Shown here in pieces: positions 58,757 to 64,000 of a DNA stretch of 64,000 nucleotides. Position 1 is the first letter of the stretch. Each line of letters begins with the position of its first letter. The DNA is from Dermatemys mawii. Taxonomy: Eukaryota > Chordata > Testudines > Dermatemydidae. Where the stretch lies: NCBI GenBank assembly GCA_007922305.1, contig ML677334.1:62412858-62476857 (forward strand). The letters run 5' to 3'. Under the pieces are notes generated by a model. The model did not search any database and was not told where the DNA came from. It saw only the letters and a list, made by a program, of their open reading frames with translations. The position numbers and the translations under genes are program-made.

Positions 58757-59452
58757 CAGGGGTGGGCAAACTACAGCCCGCTGCTCCCAGAAGTAGCTGG
58801 CACCTCGTCCCTGAAGCCCCTGGAGGAGCAGTGGGCTCAGCACACTAACCTCACCTGCGGGCATCGCCCCCCACAGCTCTCACTGGCCAGGAATGGGGAA
58901 CCACAGCCAATGGGAGCTTTGGGGGAGGTACCTACAGGTGAGGTTCAGTGCACAGAGCCCTCTGCCCTCCTTCCCCCAGGAGCTGCAAGGACGTGGTGCC
59001 GGACACTTCCAGGAGCAGCGCGGGGGCAGGACCAGGAGGGAGCCTGCTTTAGCCCCATTATGTGCCACTGTCATCTCAGAGCTGCTAAAGTTAAGCAGTC
59101 GGGCCGGAGGCCGCACCCTGTCTGCATTCTAAACCCTTACCCTGAGCCCCCTGTCACCCCCACACCGCTCCTGCACCTCAACCCCCTGCCCTAAGCCCCC
59201 TGCCACACCCCTTCTGTACCCCAACCTCCTGACGGACCCCTCCTGCACCTCAACCCCTGCCACACCATTCCTTCACCCCAACCCCCTGCCCTGAGTCCCC
59301 TCATACAACCCATACGCCTTGCCCTGAGCTCCTTCCTGCACACTGCACCCTCTCCCACTTGCTCCTGCACCTCAACCCCCTTCCCCAGCCTGCATGCATG
59401 CAATTTCTCCACCCAGATGTCACCCTCAGGCCAAAAAGTTTGCCCACCTCAG
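58757..59452. mobile_element. hAT-like MITE, GGGCAAAC family, copy 3
   Basis: 696 bp from CAGGGGTGGGCAAACT to AAGTTTGCCCACCTCAG. Flanked by GCCTAAAG (58749-58756) and GCGTAAGG (59453-59460), 6 of 8 identical. The right half contains a loose CTGCACCTCAACCCC-type tandem array at about 59155-59390. The frame at 58736-59194 is compositional. Confidence 0.9.
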
Positions 59453-59460
59453 GCGTAAGG

Positions 59461-61604
59461 TGTGCTTCTGGCCTTGTTACTCTATATAAATCCGAGAAAC
59501 TAAGCAATATATGTTCTCCTCTCTAGCACCCACTTTCTTTGCTTTCACTTGCATGCGTACGTGCACACGTTTTTCCTCTCCAGTCCCACTTTTCTTTGTG
59601 AGCATTCCAAGAGATTTCTTTCAAGTTGTACTTACCCTTACAGGTCAAGTTACTAACAAATACCACTGGACATCAAGGGTTACTCCTGTTAGAAATTCCA
59701 GCATTCCAGACCATGCCGCACAAACATGGTATTTGCAGTTCCTAGAAACAGTTGGAATTTGGAGGCAACCTCCTCCCACATTCTCCTATAAAACGTTTCC
59801 ATGATCTATGCATATGCTATGCATTGGCTTCAGGACTAATGGAACTCTGTGTTTCAGTAGACTCAGACTACAGACTGTGAAAGTGGACCACTGTTTAAAG
59901 TTAGAATGAGTTATCAGTGGATAATGCAGTCAACATACACCAGGGTCTTTTGTACCAGATGCATGTTGATAATTCCCCGTGGCAATTTTTTCAACTGAAA
60001 TATGCAATAAAGCAAAAATAGTTCACACTTAGGATTTTCCACTCCCTCCAAAAAAAAATAAATACAGGATTTACAGAAAGTTACATTTTCAAAGAGAGTG
60101 TTGACAAAAAAATACCTGTTGACCAAAAATGCAATGTTTTTATTAGAAAGCTGAATGCAGATGTCCCTTGATGTTATAGCTATTCTTTCCACTATTTCTA
60201 CTGAAAGTGTAATTCCTGTTTTTAGAGAGTTTTTTTTTTAAAAAAAAAATTAACACTAATGTTCGATAAAAGGGGCCCCCTGCAATAAATTCCTCATTCC
60301 CCCTCGCCTTGCTAAACTTCCTTATCTTGTTTAAATATTTTTTGGCCTTGTTCCCCCCCACACACACCCCGTTTCTTCTCTGCTTGAGTAAGCAGTTTGT
60401 GCAAGGTCAGCCTGAGATGATACAGGAGACATACCCAGTATCTTTCCTTTGTCTGTCTTAAACCTATAAATATTGATGTGTTGGTCTCATAAAGCTGCCA
60501 CACACCTCCGAAGCTACTAGCCTGAGGGGAGTGTGCCCTTTGATCAAAGTTGCTTGGCCTCAGTGTGTTTTGTTTACACGGACTCTGACAGTTTCGAGCT
60601 ATAGCCCAACTCCGCACTACCCGGGTATTGGAACAGTGAGTAGGACAAGCTGATTTTTACCTAACACTAACACTGATTGAATGCTGTCAGAAATAATTAG
60701 GAACAGGACACATAAGTACTGTAATAAGAGTCTGTTACCCAGGAGTGCAGGCAAGAAACTCAGCGATTTCCAGCCCTCAGTTACATGTCCTGAGCGAGGT
60801 CTCCAAAGACCAATACCCTTGTCACGTGGCATTAACTCCATTGGTCAGTTACAACTTACCTTTTAATTAAAAAAGAACACACACAGGTGAATAAGAGCCC
60901 CAAATGAATATAAAACGTGATCACTTTTTGATTGGTAACATTAATGTGATGTATTCATTACTGTCTCTGAATGCCCATGGTCTTCCAATTATATGAGCAC
61001 TTCTTGTTCTCAAAGTAATTCCTTCTGCAATATCTTGAGCCACTAAAGTGGCTCAATTAGCTGGAATCTGTGCACATTTATTATTCTTGGTGATTTTCAT
61101 TGTCAGTAACTGAGTTTTAGTTCTCTCAGCAAAGGAGCATTGACAATGGCATTCTAGATCTTTAGGAAACAGAGTCAGTGTCCTCCACATGTTGTTAGAT
61201 GCCTTCTGTTAGGCTAATCCTTATGGGAGTGGAGTTCTGACATATAAACACACAAAAACAAAGCAAACCAGATAGCTGTTATCCAGCAGTTTTTGCAGCC
61301 AAATGCATTTCTACCCATGAAAACTTCTTAGGCTATAAGCAATTCAGGGCAGTGAACATATCTTCCTGTATATTCATACAGCCACTAGCACAAAGCCTAC
61401 TAGGACTTCTGGGCACTACTGTAACATTATATAATATTCCTACAGACACAATCAGAATGAAAATCTATTACACAGTTATTCCCTCTGCAATCATACTTCA
61501 CGCTCATCTCTGCCACTGGGTTACTTTACCGGACAAAGAGGCTGATCCATTATATGTGGAACTAGGAATCAGTTCCACAGAGACACATGCACAGTGTACT
61601 TAAG
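59461..61604. other. Unannotated AT-rich sequence
   Basis: No supported gene. The part at 61332-61445 (GGACTTCTGGGCACTACTGT ... TATAATAT) resembles the retroposon tail at 18487-18600. Confidence 0.4.
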
Positions 61605-61700
61605 AAATCAGAACCTGTGAACTGCCATACCAGATCAGACCCATGTTCCATCTAATCCAGCGCACTGTCTGCAATAGAGGCCAACATCAAAAGAAGTTAC
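61605..61700 (-). mobile_element. CR1 3' UTR fragment, - strand
   Basis: CCATACCAGATCAGACCCAT ... CATCTAATCCAGCGCACTGT ... GAGGCCAACA is the reverse complement of the CR1 3' UTR end seen on + at about 40070-40145. Confidence 0.75.
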
Positions 61701-61904
61701 AAGAAGGCATGAGGTAGACAGAGGTGGGACAACACTAATGGTTAGAAATTGGTTTAACCCTGAAGCACAATGTTTTATATCTCCTCTAAAGGTTTATCTA
61801 CTATTAACTCTGGATATGGATTTTTTTTTACTGATAGCCAATCCCTCTTCAAAGTGGGCCCCAACTGTACATGAAGTTTTACTCAGCAACAGACATCAAG
61901 TGTA

Positions 61905-62093
61905 AATGGTGGATTCTCTGTAACTTGAAGTCTTTAAATCATGGATTTGAGGGCTTACAGTAACTCAGCCAAAGGTTAGAGGTCTATGGCAAGAATGGGT
62001 GGGTGAGATTCTGTGGCCTGCAATGTGAAGAAGGTTAGACTAGATGATCATGATGGTTTCTTTTGACCTTGAAGTCTATGGAATACATAGCAA
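61905..62093 (+). mobile_element. CR1 3' end fragment, + strand
   Basis: GTGGATTCTCTGTAACTTGA, ATGGATTTGAGGGCTTACAG, AGGTTAGACTAGATGATCAT and a final GAAGTCTATGGA give the conserved CR1 tail. Confidence 0.85.
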
Positions 62094-63376
62094 ACAGAAT
62101 TACTAATAAATTATAGCATGATGTTCATATCTAGGATTTGAAAGATGCATCTTTTTCTAGGTTATTGTTGGTTAGCATGGTAACTGACAGTCACTGAATA
62201 ACAGTCTGAAACAAGAGACATTCTTTAAGTAATTTCCAGTAATCAGCAAAATAAAATGTACTTCTCCCTATTCAAAAACCATAATTGTTCTCCATTCAAA
62301 TTCCTGGAACACATCCCCACTGCAAACAAAAATAAGTGAGGGAAAGAGAAAAGGAAGTTAATATACTACTTTACAAGTGCAGATAAATGAGAATGTTCAG
62401 CTGAAACTAGTTTTCTTTCCTTAGCAAAAGCACTCTCTTGTGGAGTGTTAAAATTTCACTACCATTCCACTAGCCTCTGTTTTTATACAGATGAGACATC
62501 TGGCTGCACAGTGCCTAAGGAAATGTGATTTTTCACTGTTGTTTCAGCCACATTCGTTAAGTATTTTCTCTGCTCTTCACAAATGACTGGCTGCGCTTCA
62601 GAAGCGTCCATGTTGCACACTTTATTGGAGCTGCAAGTGCGCAAACCAGACAACTGTTTTACAGGACTCTTCAGACAGTCAACTTTCACCTCAGGTCAGT
62701 GAGGGTATTGATCCCAACTGTTGTGTCTTAGAAAAGAAATGGTCAGGCAGAAGAAAGGGGGTTGGGAAAGAATGAAATCTTAAGATTTCTAAGAGATACA
62801 GAGACATTTGCTCTGAACTTCTCCACATGGGGCAGGTTAGGGAGTAGAAATTGGTCTGCTGGACAGTGTTTGGGAACAGGCCTCTACTTTTCTTTGATGC
62901 TTTACTTCATCCAGTGTGGGAGCTTTAAGGACCATTCAGAGGAAGAGCCACAGGCTCCACTTAAGTAAGAGAATTGACTGATACACTTAGGGGTTTTAAG
63001 ATTCAACATTTGCTGTTTTTAATGTGAATATATATTACGTTTAAATGAATGTCCGTGTACTAATATTTATAGCTCAATGATTTATTTCTAAAAACCAAAT
63101 AAAATGCCGGCAGCTTTTATATGGGACCTCTAGGTCTGACCCTTTTATTCCAGTCTCTATGATAAGTGCACTGTGATCTGGTGCATTAACAGTAATGTAC
63201 TTTCTGTAAATTCCAGTATCATTTATGAGCCAGAAGCAAGTCATTTTTGCTCCTTTACATAACAAGTCTGATTCAGTAGTACTGAATTTTCATCCAAAAT
63301 TTTTCTAGTAGAGTAACATATTGCATCCATAGATCATTAAATAAGAATTGCAGTCATTTCAATCTCATTTGCATAG
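62094..63376. other. Mostly unannotated sequence
   Basis: No recognised gene or repeat. A possible exon within it is listed separately. Confidence 0.4.
62483..62698 (-). other. Possible unrecognised coding exon on the - strand
   Basis: An open stretch of about 70 codons without ATG follows CACTGACCTGAG, a weak acceptor. Its text (LKSPVKQLSGL, CSSNKVCNMDASEAQ, CEEQRKYLTNVAETTVKNH) has the Ser/Lys/Glu/Cys mix of ordinary soluble protein. It ends TAA soon after SSV, with a possible donor at CATCT|GTATAA. No family is recognised, and chance or a decayed gene piece is possible. Confidence 0.2.
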
Positions 63377-63445
63377 AAACACAGGATCAGATTCCCAGGT
63401 GGCATAAATCATCATAGCTCCATTGAGGTCAATGGCACTAACCCA
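63377..63445 (+). repeat. Small palindromic repeat relic
   Basis: ATCAGATTCCCAGGTGGCAT ... CATAGCTCCATTGAGGTCAA resembles a common reptile/bird repeat motif. Only one arm is clear. Confidence 0.4.
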
Positions 63446-63548
63446 ATCTACACAGCTGGGGAGCTGGCCAACAGAATCAGGAAATGTTAAGTCCCATGCC
63501 TACAATCCATTGAGTACAGACAGAACCGTGCACCTGCACAGAGTCAAT

Positions 63549-63827
63549 GGGCATGTCTACACTGCAGCTGGGAGTGCATTTCTCAGCTCAAGTAGACAGA
63601 CATGCACCAGGTCTGCTTGAGCCAGCATGCTACAAACGGTGCCACAGCCAGTGGCTCAGGCTAGCCACCCAGGGTCAAGATGGGTTTGCACTCCGGTGGC
63701 TATCCCAACCCGCCACCTATGCTAACCTAGTTGTACTGCTATTTTGGCACACTAGATCAAGCAGAGCTAGCACATCTGTCCACTTGAACTGAGAATTGCA
63801 CTCCCACCTGCAGTGTGGACACAACCC
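63549..63827. mobile_element. Palindromic MITE with long inverted arms
   Basis: 279 bp from GGGCATGTCTACACTGCAGC to CTGCAGTGTGGACACAACCC. The match of the inverted arms extends imperfectly for roughly 100 bp (GGGAGTGCATTTCTCAGCTC against GAACTGAGAATTGCACTCCC). No clear target duplication is seen, so the superfamily is open. Confidence 0.78.
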
Positions 63828-64000
63828 ATTTGGGCTGCCTATGCAGAGTCATTTTAGGTCTGAATCCTGCAACTATGTATTAGGTCTTCTAGTCCTTCTC
63901 CACAATAATAAAGGATTTCTCCCTATCACTTTGATCAATAGTTTTCAGATGTTGTATTATATAGAAACTGAGGCATATCCCTTTAAATTGCTTAGGAACC
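63828..64000. other. Unannotated end of window
   Basis: Nothing that can be supported is seen. Confidence 0.4.

Noticed and set aside
1..64000. CRISPR arrays, operons, bacterial promoters, ribosome binding sites
   Set aside because: The window is vertebrate nuclear DNA. Tandem repeats seen are minisatellites without spacer structure.
1..64000. tRNA, rRNA or snRNA genes
   Set aside because: No cloverleaf with intact A and B boxes or recognisable rRNA/snRNA text was spotted by eye. A tRNAscan-SE and Infernal run would be decisive.

Overview
This window is vertebrate nuclear DNA with no recognisable host protein-coding gene. It is AT-rich and intergenic or intronic, with transposable elements of several ages. 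The mix points to a non-avian reptile, most likely a turtle (inference): CR1-type LINE pieces, several hAT-like miniature elements, one large PIF/Harbinger element, a short endogenous retrovirus and MIR-like SINE relics. I compared these families from memory; no database was searched.

Layout. 1-5.9 kb: unique DNA, a probable old solo LTR (about 1.4-2.1 kb), two copies of a 201-bp direct repeat flanking a pyrimidine-rich tract, and an unclassified GC-richer block. 6.9-7.5 kb: a fold-back repeat and a hAT-like MITE. 10,846-15,308: a PIF/Harbinger transposon, the centrepiece, bounded by TAA target-site copies. It carries a two-exon Myb/SANT-like DNA-binding protein gene on + and a DDE transposase gene on -, meeting at back-to-back poly(A) signals. 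Each gene has one in-frame stop. The Myb intron also holds an antisense open exon-like segment that a two-gene element does not explain. 16.5-22.3 kb: SINE relics, a hairpin-rich MITE and a hAT composite. 22.3-33.8 kb: mostly unique sequence with small repeats and one possible unrecognised exon. 34-40.1 kb: three CR1 copies in both orientations plus a C-rich repeat. 44,466-47,561: a 3.1-kb endogenous retrovirus with both LTRs, a serine-tRNA-like primer site, gag- and protease-like relics, no visible reverse transcriptase, and a perfect 5-bp duplication. 48.3-50.5 kb: a MITE, a CR1 copy split by a hAT element with its target duplication visible, and another hAT-like element. 53.4 kb: a probable LTR start. 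54.9-59.5 kb: three members of one hAT-like family, each with a recognisable 8-bp duplication. 61.6-63.8 kb: CR1 tails, a possible unrecognised exon and a palindromic MITE.

The only genes that work together are those of the Harbinger element. In that superfamily the Myb-like protein and the transposase are both needed: the Myb-like partner binds DNA and helps nuclear import, and the transposase catalyses excision and insertion. Here both frames look freshly broken, so this copy is probably inactive but could be mobilised by intact relatives.
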